This document shows, piece after piece, positions 51,512 to 60,548 of a DNA stretch of 64,000 nucleotides. The notes beneath the pieces are model-generated. The model saw nothing but the letters and a program-made list of their open reading frames with translations, was not told the origin of the DNA and ran no database searches. The stretch is from positions 1 through 64,000 of the forward strand of contig NZ_CCYH01000045.1 in assembly GCF_000820765.1 (NCBI RefSeq), written 5' to 3'. Both the position numbers and the translations under genes were made by a program. How positions within the stretch are numbered: the first letter of the stretch is position 1; each line of letters opens with the position of its first letter. The stretch is from Candidatus Soleaferrea massiliensis AP7. GTDB taxonomy: Bacteria; Bacillota; Clostridia; Oscillospirales; Ruminococcaceae.

Positions 51512-53233
51512 ATGATTTTGAAGGAACAGCAGTTGTACGACAGATGGCTCCAATATCAGCTGGAAGATAAAGACCTGACCGACGAGCTCAACGAGATCAC
51601 CGGCAGGGAAGAGGAAATCGTGGACCGGTTCTACCGCGATCTGGAATTCGGAACCGGCGGCCTGCGCGGCGTGATTGGCGCGGGCACCAACCGCATGAAC
51701 ATCTACACCATCCGGCGCGCCACACAGGGTCTCGCCGACTATTTAAACGAGGACTATAAGACCGCCTGCGTGGCGATCTCCTACGATTCGCGCATCAAGT
51801 CCGACCGGTTTGCCAGAGAAGCCGCCTGCGTGCTCGCGGCAAACGGTATCAAGGCATATCTCTATAAAGAGCTGATGCCGACCCCGGCGCTCTCGTTCGC
51901 GGTGCGCGAGCTTGGCTGCCAGGCGGGCATCATGGTGACGGCCAGTCACAACCCGGCAAAATACAACGGTTACAAGGCCTACGGCGCGGACGGCTGCCAG
52001 ATGACGCTGGAAATCGCCGAACGCGTGCTGACGCTGATCAACAGGCTCGACATCTTTGAGGATGTCAAAACCATGGACTTCGAGGAAGCCATCCAGAAGG
52101 GGCTGATCGCATACATTCCGGACGAGGTCACCGAGAAGTTCATCCAGCATGTACTCGGCGAGGCCATCAACCCGGGCATCTGCGAGAAGGCCGGCCTGAA
52201 GGTCGTTTACACGCCGCTCAACGGCACCGGAAACAAGCCGGTCCGCGAGACACTCCGCCGCATGGGCATCCGGGATGTGACCGTCGTTCCCGAGCAGGAA
52301 TATCCGGACGGCAATTTTCCGACCTGCCCGTTCCCAAACCCGGAAATCCGCGAAGCGCTGCAGAAGGGCCTCGAGCTCTGCGATAAGGTCCAGCCGGACC
52401 TGCTTCTGGCGACCGACCCGGACTGCGACCGCGTCGGCATTGCGGTCAATCAAAACGGCGAATACATCCTGATGAGCGGCAACGAGGTCGGCGCGCTGCT
52501 GCTGCAGTACATCGCATCCTGCCGCATTCAAAACGGCACCATGCCGAAGAACCCGATTGCCGTCAAAACGATCGTCACTTCGAATATCATCGAGGCGATT
52601 GCGAAGGATTACGGCGTTCAGGTCATCAATGTCCTGACCGGGTTCAAGTTCATCGGCGAGCAGATTGCCCTGCTGGAAGAAAAGGGCGAACAGAACCGCT
52701 ACATCTTCGGCTTCGAAGAGAGCTACGGCTATCTGTCCGGCACCTATGTGCGCGACAAGGATGCTGTCAACGGCGCGGCGCTGATCTGTGAGATGGCGGC
52801 CTACTACAAATCCCAGGGCAAAACGCTGGTGGATGTGCTGAACGAGATCTACGCGAAGTACGGCAACTATCTGCATGTACAGGGCAACTTCACCTGCGAG
52901 GGTGTGACCGGCATGCAGCGCATGAACGACATCATGGAGTCGCTGCGGAAGAATCCCCCGGCTGTCATCGGCGGCTTGGAGGTTCTGCGCTTTGCCGATT
53001 ATGAAACGAGCGTCATGAAGGATCTGAAGAGCGGTGAAACCTCCGAGATCAAGCTGCCGAAATCGAACGTTCTGCAGTTCGATCTGCAGGATGAAGCCGG
53101 CGTCATCATCCGCCCGTCCGGCACGGAACCGAAGATCAAGGTCTACTACACCACCAAGTGCGATACTAAGGAAGCCGCCGCCAAGCTGCAGGAGCAACTG
53201 GCCGTGGATATGACCAAGCTGATGGGCTTTTAA
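51512..53233 (+). CDS. phosphoglucomutase/phosphomannomutase family protein
   Basis: 573 residues, the long Firmicutes PgcA-like form. Active-site serine MVTASHNPAKYNGYKAYG, metal loop LATDPDCDRVGIAV, sugar loop FGFEESYGYLSGTYVRDKD and phosphate loop IRPSGTEPKIKVYYT are in order. It interconverts hexose 1- and 6-phosphates for glycogen or cell-wall sugar synthesis. The ATG at 51512 is 8 nt from AAGGA; an adjacent GTG (51509) is also possible. Transcribed alone between a promoter and a strong terminator. Confidence 0.94.
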   Translation: MILKEQQLYDRWLQYQLEDKDLTDELNEITGREEEIVDRFYRDLEFGTGGLRGVIGAGTNRMNIYTIRRATQGLADYLNEDYKTACVAISYDSRIKSDRFAREAACVLAANGIKAYLYKELMPTPALSFAVRELGCQAGIMVTASHNPAKYNGYKAYGADGCQMTLEIAERVLTLINRLDIFEDVKTMDFEEAIQKGLIAYIPDEVTEKFIQHVLGEAINPGICEKAGLKVVYTPLNGTGNKPVRETLRRMGIRDVTVVPEQEYPDGNFPTCPFPNPEIREALQKGLELCDKVQPDLLLATDPDCDRVGIAVNQNGEYILMSGNEVGALLLQYIASCRIQNGTMPKNPIAVKTIVTSNIIEAIAKDYGVQVINVLTGFKFIGEQIALLEEKGEQNRYIFGFEESYGYLSGTYVRDKDAVNGAALICEMAAYYKSQGKTLVDVLNEIYAKYGNYLHVQGNFTCEGVTGMQRMNDIMESLRKNPPAVIGGLEVLRFADYETSVMKDLKSGETSEIKLPKSNVLQFDLQDEAGVIIRPSGTEPKIKVYYTTKCDTKEAAAKLQEQLAVDMTKLMGF

Positions 53234-53251
53234 GATAATTGATTGCAATAG

Positions 53252-53280
53252 AACCCCCGGCATCTGGGATGCCGGGGGTT
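53252..53280 (+). terminator. terminator after the phosphohexomutase gene
   Basis: 13-bp perfect stem with a 3-nt loop (arms 53252-53264 and 53268-53280), GC-rich, followed by TTCTGTT. Confidence 0.85.
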
Positions 53281-53381
53281 TTCTGTTATGTAATTTTCCG
53301 TGCGCTTGTGAGATCCGTATCCCGCTGCCGTGTTGTCTCTTTTAAATAAGTTTTCCATACCTTTGTAAACGCCGCTTCCTT

Positions 53382-53570
53382 TTATTTTTCATCTGATTTG
53401 TTCAGGTTGTTATACATGATGTAAATGCCATCCCGAACAATATCTGATTTCGACCTGCCCAAAACCTCGCAGCAGTATTCCAGTATCGCCTTATCCTCTA
53501 AGGTCAGGCGAATTTCTGTCCTTGCCAGCTTCGGATGGTCGCTGGGCGGCCGGCCTATTCTTGCACGCAA
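53382..53570 (-). CDS. small ribbon-helix-helix DNA-binding protein
   Basis: 62 residues. RIGRPPSDHPKLARTEIRLT forms the arm and beta-strand, then LEDKAILEYCCEVLGRSKSDIVRDGIYIM the two helices of a CopG/Arc-like fold. The likely start is a TTG at 53570, 7 nt from GAGG; a longer frame to 53597 would include that site. No toxin gene is adjacent, so it may be a free-standing regulator. Two inverted repeats lie just upstream, and a 54-bp perfect palindrome ~130 bp upstream. Confidence 0.7.
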   Translation of the reverse strand: MRARIGRPPSDHPKLARTEIRLTLEDKAILEYCCEVLGRSKSDIVRDGIYIMYNNLNKSDEK

Positions 53571-53587
53571 TGGATCACCTCGCTTTC

Positions 53588-53675
53588 CTCCGTACAAATT
53601 GAATGATAGGTCAAGTACGGAGAAAAGTCAAGCATTATTACATAAAAGGATATACAATTCATTCTTTTATGTAAT
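53588..53675. promoter_or_regulatory. two inverted repeats upstream of the ribbon-helix-helix gene
   Basis: CTCCGTAC (53588-53595) with GTACGGAG (53615-53622), and ATTACATAAAAG (53637-53648) with CTTTTATGTAAT (53664-53675). Both are exact. They fit operator sites for the protein encoded downstream. Confidence 0.4.
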
Positions 53676-53698
53676 CACCCATCCTTTTGCAGAGATGA

Positions 53699-53752
53699 CA
53701 TAAACTAAAGCAAGCCGTCTGTCAATTGACAGACGGCTTGCTTTAGTTTATG
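53699..53752. terminator. 54-bp perfect palindrome
   Basis: Exactly self-complementary over 54 bases with centre GTCAATTGAC and no spacer. It could be a bidirectional terminator, but it is not next to a gene end: the M23 gene has its own hairpin at 53875-53908, and the ribbon-helix-helix gene reads away. Alternative: binding site or element terminus. Confidence 0.4.
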
Positions 53753-53874
53753 ATGTTGGCACTATGTTTTTGTTCAGAAAAATAAAATTTCATGCATATT
53801 TCAAATGCCTTGACAGATGATCCAATAAAAAACAAGGATTTTCCTGTCATGTTCTGCGGAAAAACACACAATAT

Positions 53875-53908
53875 AAAAGGGTATCCGGAGATTCCGAATA
53901 CCCTTTTT
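53875..53908 (-). terminator. terminator after the M23 peptidase gene
   Basis: AAAAGGGTAT pairs with ATACCCTTTT, with an inner CGG/CCG stem, 24 bp past the stop codon at 53932. Confidence 0.7.
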
Positions 53909-53931
53909 TAAATCGTTCGTACAAATGGGAG

Positions 53932-55728
53932 TTATGGCAGATAGTTCACCGGGTTCATATACTGGCCATTGATACGGATTTCAAAATGGCAGTGTGCGCC
54001 AAACGCGTTGCCGGTTTGACCGATTGCCGCAATGGTCTGACCCTGTGAAACTTTTGCGCCTGTGCTGACATACAGTGCACTGGCATGCGCATACAATGTC
54101 GTAACACCGTTGCCATGGTCGATGATGACATGCATGCCGTACGGACCGGACTGGCCCGCATAGGTGACAGTGCCCGCCGCCGATGCGTAGATCGGCTTGC
54201 CATAGGCGCCGGAGGTTGTGATGTCGATTCCGGTATGTCCGGCATAGCCATACAGGCCGCAGGAGATATATCCCTGAGCCGGCCAGATAAACTGGGTGGA
54301 ACCGGCGCCGATGCTTGGCGGAACATATCCGCCGGAAGAACCGGATGAGCCGTAGGATACCTCTGGTTCCTTCGTTCCGACCAGAACGACCTCATCGACG
54401 GCCTTTTTGAGAGTCTCCTCCTTAATGGTGGTGCGGGACTCCTCCACGCCGTCTATATATGTCACTTCATAAGTGGTGTTCTTTTCACCATCAACGCCTT
54501 CGGTCTTCACCTTTTCGGTGCCCTTTTCCAAAGTCGCGTCGTTGATCTTTTTGGTTGCGTGCTTGATAGCAGTCTTTTTCGACTCGGTCCGGATGGTCCT
54601 CACGCCGAGGAACGGCTGGGAACGCGAGATGAGAAGCTCCTGTCCTGGGAAAAACGCTTCGTCAATATTGGGATTCAGCTCTTTCAGATCCGCGACCGAG
54701 AGGTCATGCTCGGATGCAACCGTGATCGGCACATCGCCTTTTTTGATGGTATAAACCTGTTCCCCCTGCACCTCACGGGTGATGGAGGACTCGATATTTT
54801 CGACATCCACGATACTGGAAACCGGGTAAAGACCCTGTTTTACCTGAATCGGCTTGACGAATTCAACCCGTTCATCCGCCGTACCGGTGCGATACTGGTC
54901 CAGCATGCTGTTCAGCAGCTCAATCAGCTTTTCACCGTTCTCCGCGGCTCCAATAAACTTGTCGTCGACATACAGGCCATCCGCCTCGCTGACATTGTTG
55001 CCGGATATCTCAATGAGCTTATCGGTCACATGGTCCACGCTGGCGAACTGCGTATCGGCATCCACGACGGTCAGTGTAAAACGTGCGGACATCTCTTTCG
55101 GGGTCTCCTCCTGTTCGTACACGACGCGTCCCTGCATCATCTTCTGCGCCCGTTCAAAGACGGCTTCATCAGCGATGTAGCCGAGCTGCTCTCCCTCGTA
55201 CTCGACGGACAGCGCATAATTCAGCGATCCGAAATGCTGCAGCGTAAGCACCAGCACCACGACCGCTAAAACCGGCATAACATAGTTGAAAAATTTTACG
55301 ATGACATGTTTGCACTCTTTGATATCACGCTTTAACAGATAGAAGCATTCCTTCATAACGGAGGTTGCGCCTTTCCTCGAAGCGTGCTTGACTCGTCTCT
55401 TTGCGATGATATACCCGTTCCGGATCTTTTTAAACGGTCCGGCAATATCGTCTGCGATGATATGGGCCCATTCCGTTGTCTTCGCGGCCACCAGCTTGGA
55501 TTCCTTCTTAAGCGGCCGGAAGAACGTTTTCATACCGGAAGAAACAGCCTTGGATATCCGCCTTCCATAGCGGATCAGCCTGCTTCCTGCCAGATAGGAA
55601 ACGCGATAGGCATATTCAAATGTTTGATTGATCACGTTAGAGGCGCCGGTGAGCAAGCTTCCTGCCTTCTCACCAATGTCAGACTGCATACCATCTTCCT
55701 TTTGCTCTTTGCAGTCTTTTAGAGCCAT
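53932..55728 (-). CDS. membrane-anchored LysM-G5-M23 peptidoglycan endopeptidase
   Basis: 598 residues. A long basic cytosolic region (~1-145) is unusual; a membrane span follows (VMPVLAVVVLVLTLQHFG, ~150-167). Outside are a linker, a LysM domain (YTIKKGDVPITVASEHDLSVADLKELNP), a G5 domain (~400-465) and a C-terminal M23 domain. The zinc ligands are visible in GHTGIDI and FGAHCHFEI, so it should be active. It probably cuts peptide cross-links during growth. AAGGAG is 8 nt from the ATG. A 12-bp dyad lies ~60 bp upstream of the start. Confidence 0.93.
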   Translation of the reverse strand: MALKDCKEQKEDGMQSDIGEKAGSLLTGASNVINQTFEYAYRVSYLAGSRLIRYGRRISKAVSSGMKTFFRPLKKESKLVAAKTTEWAHIIADDIAGPFKKIRNGYIIAKRRVKHASRKGATSVMKECFYLLKRDIKECKHVIVKFFNYVMPVLAVVVLVLTLQHFGSLNYALSVEYEGEQLGYIADEAVFERAQKMMQGRVVYEQEETPKEMSARFTLTVVDADTQFASVDHVTDKLIEISGNNVSEADGLYVDDKFIGAAENGEKLIELLNSMLDQYRTGTADERVEFVKPIQVKQGLYPVSSIVDVENIESSITREVQGEQVYTIKKGDVPITVASEHDLSVADLKELNPNIDEAFFPGQELLISRSQPFLGVRTIRTESKKTAIKHATKKINDATLEKGTEKVKTEGVDGEKNTTYEVTYIDGVEESRTTIKEETLKKAVDEVVLVGTKEPEVSYGSSGSSGGYVPPSIGAGSTQFIWPAQGYISCGLYGYAGHTGIDITTSGAYGKPIYASAAGTVTYAGQSGPYGMHVIIDHGNGVTTLYAHASALYVSTGAKVSQGQTIAAIGQTGNAFGAHCHFEIRINGQYMNPVNYLP

Positions 55729-55789
55729 CCCATCAACTCCTTTCCCTGCACGGGCTCCCTAATGCCCGTTTTTAAAGTCCCTTCTTACC

Positions 55790-55828
55790 CATAATGTGTA
55801 TCACACAAAGAACATTATACACATTATG
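55790..55828. promoter_or_regulatory. 12-bp inverted repeat upstream of the M23 peptidase gene
   Basis: CATAATGTGTAT (55790-55801) and ATACACATTATG (55817-55828) are exact inverses with a 15-nt spacer, 62 bp upstream of the start codon. Plausibly an operator or leader hairpin. Nearer the gene, ACGGGC and GCCCGT (55750-55769) form a smaller stem. Confidence 0.4.
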
Positions 55829-56126
55829 CCGCCAAAATCAAGGCTTTTATGCATTTCGACGAACAACAAAAGGCAGTTTGACCAAAATTCAACCTATATT
55901 TCAAGATGTATTTGGTCAATTTTTCAGACAATTCTCTGATCGACAACATTCGTACCTTACAGTATATGTTTTTCTTCTTATAAAAGAAACATGATACCAC
56001 CTTTTTTGATACGTCAAGCTATGCAGACGGACGCTTCTCCCTTATCAGAGCATCCATAAACAGGATACCATATGAATCCTAACGTTCTTACGGGATTTTA
56101 TAAAAAAACCGTAAAAACCGCGAAAA
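55829..56126. other. intergenic region, no gene seen
   Basis: AT-rich sequence between the M23 promoter region and the amino acid transporter terminator. Short frames lack ribosome binding sites. Confidence 0.35.
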
Positions 56127-56162
56127 AAGGCGGAATTCCGGCAGATACCGGGATTCCGCCTT
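56127..56162 (-). terminator. terminator after the amino acid ABC transporter operon
   Basis: 15-bp stem (56127-56141 and 56148-56162, one mismatch), 6-nt loop, beginning 7 bp past the stop at 56170; on the minus strand it runs into CTTTTTTCG. Confidence 0.75.
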
Positions 56163-56169
56163 CCTGTTT

Positions 56170-56895
56170 TTACAGTAAGACCTTGGATAAAAAGTCCTGT
56201 GTGCGCTGGTTCTTTGGATTTGCGAAAAATTCCGCCGGGGTATTCTGCTCCAGAATCTTTCCTTCATCCATGAACAGCACCCTTGTTCCGACCTCGCGGG
56301 CAAAGCCCATCTCATGGGTGACGACCACCATCGTCATACCGTCGCGCGCAAGCTCCTTCATCAGCTCCAATACCTCGCCGACCATTTCGGGATCGAGCGC
56401 CGAGGTGGGCTCGTCGAACAGCATCACGTCGGGGTTCATGGCCAGCGCGCGGACGATCGCGATGCGCTGCTTCTGGCCGCCCGAAAGCTGTCCGGGATAA
56501 ACCTCCGCCTTGTCGGCAAGCGAGATGCGTTCCAGCAGGCGCATGGCGTTTTTATTCGCTTCCTCCCTGCTCTGCAGCCCCAGCTTCACGGGAGCGAGCG
56601 TGATGTTCCCAAGCACCGTCAGATGCGGGAACAGGTTGAAGTGCTGGAACACCATGCCCATCTTCCGCCTGATCTGGTCGATGTTGGCCTTCGGCGTGTT
56701 GATCTGCTTTCCTTCGAACCAGATTTCACCGCCGGTCGGAGTCTCCAGCAGGTTCAGGCAGCGCAGGAAGGTGCTCTTTCCGGATCCGGACGGGCCGATG
56801 ATGACAACCTTCTCGCCCTGTTCGATCTGTTCGTCGATGCCGTCCAGCACGTTGTTTTTGCCGAAATTTTTAACAAGATTCTTAACGGTTATCAC
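56170..56895 (-). CDS. glnQ: polar amino acid ABC transporter ATP-binding protein
   Basis: 241 residues, the standard size. Walker [19 protein letters not shown] loop [15 protein letters not shown], signature [15 protein letters not shown], Walker [22 protein letters not shown], switch His [13 protein letters not shown]. The motifs [11 protein letters not shown] and [15 protein letters not shown] mark the PAAT (glutamine/cystine/histidine) group. It overlaps the permease gene by 14 nt. Third gene of a binding protein-permease-ATPase operon. It energises uptake of an amino acid. Confidence 0.95.
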   Translation of the reverse strand: MITVKNLVKNFGKNNVLDGIDEQIEQGEKVVIIGPSGSGKSTFLRCLNLLETPTGGEIWFEGKQINTPKANIDQIRRKMGMVFQHFNLFPHLTVLGNITLAPVKLGLQSREEANKNAMRLLERISLADKAEVYPGQLSGGQKQRIAIVRALAMNPDVMLFDEPTSALDPEMVGEVLELMKELARDGMTMVVVTHEMGFAREVGTRVLFMDEGKILEQNTPAEFFANPKNQRTQDFLSKVLL

Positions 56896-57616
56896 TCTTG
56901 GCCAGCCTCCTTTCCAGTATGCGCATCAGCTGTGTCATGATGGTGACGCAGACCCAGTAGACGATGGCTATAATGATCAGCGGCGTAAACGCCTGATAGG
57001 TCCTGCTTCGGATCAGGTTGGCCGCCATGGTCAGGTCGATGATCGACACATAACCGACAATCGACGTCTCCTTGAAGAGTGCGATGAACTCGTTGACCAG
57101 CGACGGCAGAATGTTTTTCACGGCCTGCGGCAGCACGATCAGCGTCATCGACTTGGGGTATGAAAGGCCCAGCGAACGGCCGGCTTCCATCTGTCCCTTG
57201 TCCACCGAAAGAATGCCTGCGCGGAAAATTTCCGCCACATACGCGCCGGAATTGATGCCAAAAGAAATGATCGCAACCTGAACGCCATTTAAACTGGTCA
57301 GCGCCAGAATGCCAAAATACATAATCATAACCTGCACCACAATTGGTGTCCCGCGGATGATCGACAGATAAACGCCGCAGAGCTTGTCAAAAAATATCAG
57401 AACGCCGTGACTGAATTTGTTTCGGACCGGCTTCCCCTTGGAGCTTGCCGCGCTGACACGTACCACCGCTACGATCAGACCGATCAGCACACCCAGCAGG
57501 ATGGCAAACACCGCAATCAGCACTGTGTTGCCAAGTCCTCCTAAGAGCGACTTCCAGCGGTCGTCGGTAATCAGCGTCTGCTGCAGCTCATTCATAAGGC
57601 TGTCAAATAGATTCAA
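56882..57616 (-). CDS. polar amino acid ABC transporter permease
   Basis: 244 residues with the His/Glu/Gln/Arg/opine permease layout: [20 protein letters not shown] at the first span, [15 protein letters not shown] and the EAA loop [30 protein letters not shown]. Five spans. The start is a TTG at 57616 with GGAGGGG 7 nt upstream; an upstream frame to 57646 lacks a signal. A single permease gene suggests a homodimer. It sits ~110 nt after the binding protein gene. Confidence 0.94.
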   Translation of the reverse strand: MNLFDSLMNELQQTLITDDRWKSLLGGLGNTVLIAVFAILLGVLIGLIVAVVRVSAASSKGKPVRNKFSHGVLIFFDKLCGVYLSIIRGTPIVVQVMIMYFGILALTSLNGVQVAIISFGINSGAYVAEIFRAGILSVDKGQMEAGRSLGLSYPKSMTLIVLPQAVKNILPSLVNEFIALFKETSIVGYVSIIDLTMAANLIRSRTYQAFTPLIIIAIVYWVCVTIMTQLMRILERRLAKSDNR

Positions 57617-57724
57617 ACTGTATCCCCTCCCAAAAGCATCTCCCAAAGCTTTTTATGCGGTTAACAGAACAGCAGATGCCCTTCAAGACATCTGCTGTCC
57701 GGTTCGTTCTTTCTATAGTCGGAT

Positions 57725-58492
57725 TTACTGCGCCGAGTTGTGTTTTGCCAGATAGGAATCAATTTTGCCTTCGTCCATCAGGCGCTGAAGTGTGCCGTTG
57801 ATGGCTTCGAGCAGTTCTTTGTTGCCCTTGCCGACACAGATTGCGTATTCCTCTTCGGTCAGCGGTTCATTGACAAGCTTCAGTCCCGCGTTCTGTTTGA
57901 CGATGGTCTCCGCCGGCAGCTTGTCTATGATGACAGCATCCAGCTTTCCTGTATTCAGGTCCATTGCCGCATCCAATGCATTTTTATAAGGATTGACTGT
58001 GGCTCCTTCAATCTCCTCGGTTGCATACATATCCCCTGTGGTACCGGCCTGTACGCCGATACGTTTGCCTTCCAGCTGGTCCGGGGAGGTGATGTCGCTG
58101 TCTTCCGGCAGAATGATATACTGCGAGGATTTGACATATTTGGTGGAGAAGTCGACGTTCTTCAGGCGGTCCTCACGCACGGTCATGCCGGCTGCGCCGA
58201 ACGCGACCTTGCCGGTGGTGACCGACGGGATGATCGAATCGAATTCCATGTTTTTGATTTCCAGCTCCACGCCGAGGTCCTTTGCGATTTCCGCCGCGAT
58301 CTCCGCATCGACGCCGACAATGGTTTCGCCTTCCATATACTCAAACGGCGGGAACGCGGCGTTGGTGCCCATGACAATCTTTCCGTCTTTTCTAATCTGA
58401 TCGAGGGTCGTGTAGCTGGAGCAGGCGGTCATCGACAACGCCATGGTCAGCGCCAGAACGCCTGCCGCAAGTTTTTTCATTGTTTTCTTCAT
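57725..58492 (-). CDS. amino acid ABC transporter substrate-binding lipoprotein
   Basis: 255 residues. Lipoprotein signal LALTMALSMTACSS with the lipobox cysteine. The SBP_bac_3 fold is clear: IVMGTNAAFPPFEYM, GVDAEIAAEIAKDLGV, VTTGKVAFGAAGMTVREDR, VDFSTKYVKSSQYI and GKRIGVQAGTTGDMYA. It delivers a polar amino acid (possibly cystine or glutamine) to the permease. The ATG at 58492 is 8 nt from GGAGG. First gene of the operon. Confidence 0.95.
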   Translation of the reverse strand: MKKTMKKLAAGVLALTMALSMTACSSYTTLDQIRKDGKIVMGTNAAFPPFEYMEGETIVGVDAEIAAEIAKDLGVELEIKNMEFDSIIPSVTTGKVAFGAAGMTVREDRLKNVDFSTKYVKSSQYIILPEDSDITSPDQLEGKRIGVQAGTTGDMYATEEIEGATVNPYKNALDAAMDLNTGKLDAVIIDKLPAETIVKQNAGLKLVNEPLTEEEYAICVGKGNKELLEAINGTLQRLMDEGKIDSYLAKHNSAQ

Positions 58493-58751
58493 ACCTTTAA
58501 CCTCCAAAATATTGAGTCATCATGCTCTTTTCCTTCTCCGCCGCCTTACATGCATCTGCCAAATCTGCATCAAGATTCGCCAGCGATGCATAATTCGTCA
58601 TCCAGCGGAGCAAAACGCTATTCTTATTATATATGCACCCATACAAGAAATCAAGTGGGAATCGCCACTTTTTCCCCCAATGCATAAATTTTCTGCATCC
58701 CTCGCGCCGCTTGTCCCCGGCGCGGGAGCGCAAAATGACACGCGCTGATAT

Positions 58752-59642
58752 TTATACATTCCCATCCGTCAAGCCGAGCCTCTCCAGCAGAACGCGCATA
58801 TCCGGCATCAGCGGGGCTGTTACAGTGATCCGCTTTCCGGTCTCCGGCTCCTCAAACGCCATATAGCCGCAGTGCAGGGCCTGACGCTGAAGAAGGCTGC
58901 CGTCGCCGCCGTAAAGCACATCCCCAACCAGCGGATGCCCGATCGAGGAAAGATGCACGCGGATCTGATGGGTCCTGCCGGTCTGCAGAACCAGCCTTAT
59001 CAGGCTGCATCCGCCGCCCGAGGCCAACGTGGTATAGCCGGTCACGGCGCGCTGTCCGTCCGGGCGCACCATACGCTTGATTTCGTCCTCCTTCACCCGG
59101 CCGATCGGCGCGTCGATGGTTCCCTGCCGCTTTTCCGGCGTTCCATGTACCACCGCCAGATACTCCTTATACACGCCTGTCTGCAGCCGGCAGGCTGCGT
59201 AAGCATTCTTGGCCACGAGCACCGCGCCGGAGGTGTCCTTGTCCAGCCGGTTGACCGGCCGGTACGGGATGTCATAACCGTTCTTTCTGCAGTGCGCCGC
59301 AAAGACGTTGCCAAGCGTATCGTATGGATGGAACCGCGACGGATGGGTCGGCATAAACGGCGGCTTGTTGAAGACCACCACCTGCTCATCCTCCAGACAG
59401 ATCCCCGCCTCGGCGTCGCTCTCCCGCATCCCCTTCTCCTCATCATAGAGCCGGATGCGCAGGATATCCCCGGTGTGCAGTCCGTCCACCATGCGGATGT
59501 GGCTGCCATTGAGATCAATCGCCTCCCGGTTCTTTTTGACGCGGCTGAGTACCCGGCGGGAATATCCATGGACCCGCTTTAAATAGAACCCCACCTGCAT
59601 CTCGTCGTATTCGGATGTGATGTGGTACACATTCTCCTGCAT
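58752..59642 (-). CDS. RluA-family pseudouridine synthase
   Basis: 296 residues. N-terminal S4-like RNA-binding region (YLKRVHGYSRRVLSRVKKNREAI), then catalytic motif YRPVNRLDKDTSGAVLVAKN with the essential Asp, and the C-terminal LIRLVLQTGRTHQIRVHLSSIGHPLVGD. It converts uridine to pseudouridine in rRNA or tRNA; the exact target cannot be read. AAGGAG is 7 nt before the ATG at 59642. Confidence 0.94.
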   Translation of the reverse strand: MQENVYHITSEYDEMQVGFYLKRVHGYSRRVLSRVKKNREAIDLNGSHIRMVDGLHTGDILRIRLYDEEKGMRESDAEAGICLEDEQVVVFNKPPFMPTHPSRFHPYDTLGNVFAAHCRKNGYDIPYRPVNRLDKDTSGAVLVAKNAYAACRLQTGVYKEYLAVVHGTPEKRQGTIDAPIGRVKEDEIKRMVRPDGQRAVTGYTTLASGGGCSLIRLVLQTGRTHQIRVHLSSIGHPLVGDVLYGGDGSLLQRQALHCGYMAFEEPETGKRITVTAPLMPDMRVLLERLGLTDGNV

Positions 59643-59679
59643 GGCTTCTCTCCTTCGTCCTGTTTCCCATATCCGCAAA

Positions 59680-59721
59680 GAAGCCGCCGTTTCAGCCCCA
59701 GCGGGCTGAAGCGGCGGCTTC
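59680..59721 (-). terminator. 19-bp-stem terminator after the bactofilin gene
   Basis: Arms 59680-59698 and 59703-59721, 4-nt loop, one mismatch, ~30 bp beyond the stop at 59750. It also separates the bactofilin gene from the synthase start. Confidence 0.75.
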
Positions 59722-59749
59722 CGGAACAGATGATCCTTCGTATCAATCC

Positions 59750-60511
59750 TTATTCATCAAAGTCCGGGAAGATATCCGCCACGGACTGGGAATCTCTGCG
59801 CATGCCAAAATGACCGTAGATGACCGCACCCTCGTTGACCTGAATGACGTCGGCCACGATGTCGCCGACCACCAGCGCGGTTTTGCCGAACAGCACCGAA
59901 TGCTTGATGTCGATGTTGCCCTTGATTTTTCCGTTGATCTCGGCGGAATCCGCATGGATGTCTCCGACAATCTTGGTTCCGTCGCTGACGAACACATCGC
60001 CGGAAGCTTCGAGCTTGCCGCGGATGGCCGCGCCCTTTGCGACAATGTTGACCGCCTCTGCGTCGCCCTCAACCCGGCCGGAAACGGTGAAATTGCCCTT
60101 GCAGTTCACATTGCCGTTGATGGTTCCCATCAGCTCGATCGAACCATCCGATTCGATATTACCGTTGATGGTGGTCTTTCCGCAGATCACGGTCGTGGAG
60201 GTGTCGATGGCCTGAGCCGGCGCGACGGTCTTGGCGACCACAACATCGGTGGATGCCGCCTGCGGCTCGGAAACCTTCTTGGGCTCGGCTGGCTTCGGCT
60301 CCTCCCGCACCTCTTTCGGTGCTGCCGGCTGTGCAACCTTTTTGACAGTGGTGTTTTCCGAAACAACCTTTTTGACGGTCTGCTGCGGCTGCTTCTTCGG
60401 CGCTTCCTTAGCCGCCTGTTTGCTTTCCTTCTCCGCAGCCGCCGCTTTGCTGGCGTCTTCGGGATTAAATACCTCTCTAAAAGCCTGTGAGAAATCCGAT
60501 TTCAGTCCCAT
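59750..60511 (-). CDS. bactofilin-family polymer-forming cytoskeletal protein
   Basis: 253 residues. An N-terminal charged, Lys/Ala/Pro-rich region (~1-105, e.g. KKQPQQTVKKVVSENTTVKK) precedes the bactofilin beta-helix (~107-240) with its repeated turns: KTTINGNIESDGSIELMG, INGNVNCKGNFTVSGRVEG, AAIRGKLEASGDVFVSDGTK and INGKIKGNIDIKHSVLFGK. Bactofilins polymerise without nucleotide and position cell-wall enzymes. The gene upstream is a peptidoglycan/polysaccharide deacetylase, 37 nt away on the same strand, a functionally sensible pairing. Confidence 0.92.
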   Translation of the reverse strand: MGLKSDFSQAFREVFNPEDASKAAAAEKESKQAAKEAPKKQPQQTVKKVVSENTTVKKVAQPAAPKEVREEPKPAEPKKVSEPQAASTDVVVAKTVAPAQAIDTSTTVICGKTTINGNIESDGSIELMGTINGNVNCKGNFTVSGRVEGDAEAVNIVAKGAAIRGKLEASGDVFVSDGTKIVGDIHADSAEINGKIKGNIDIKHSVLFGKTALVVGDIVADVIQVNEGAVIYGHFGMRRDSQSVADIFPDFDE

Positions 60512-60548
60512 GAGACTTCCTCCTTATATATCTATGATTTTTCAACAA

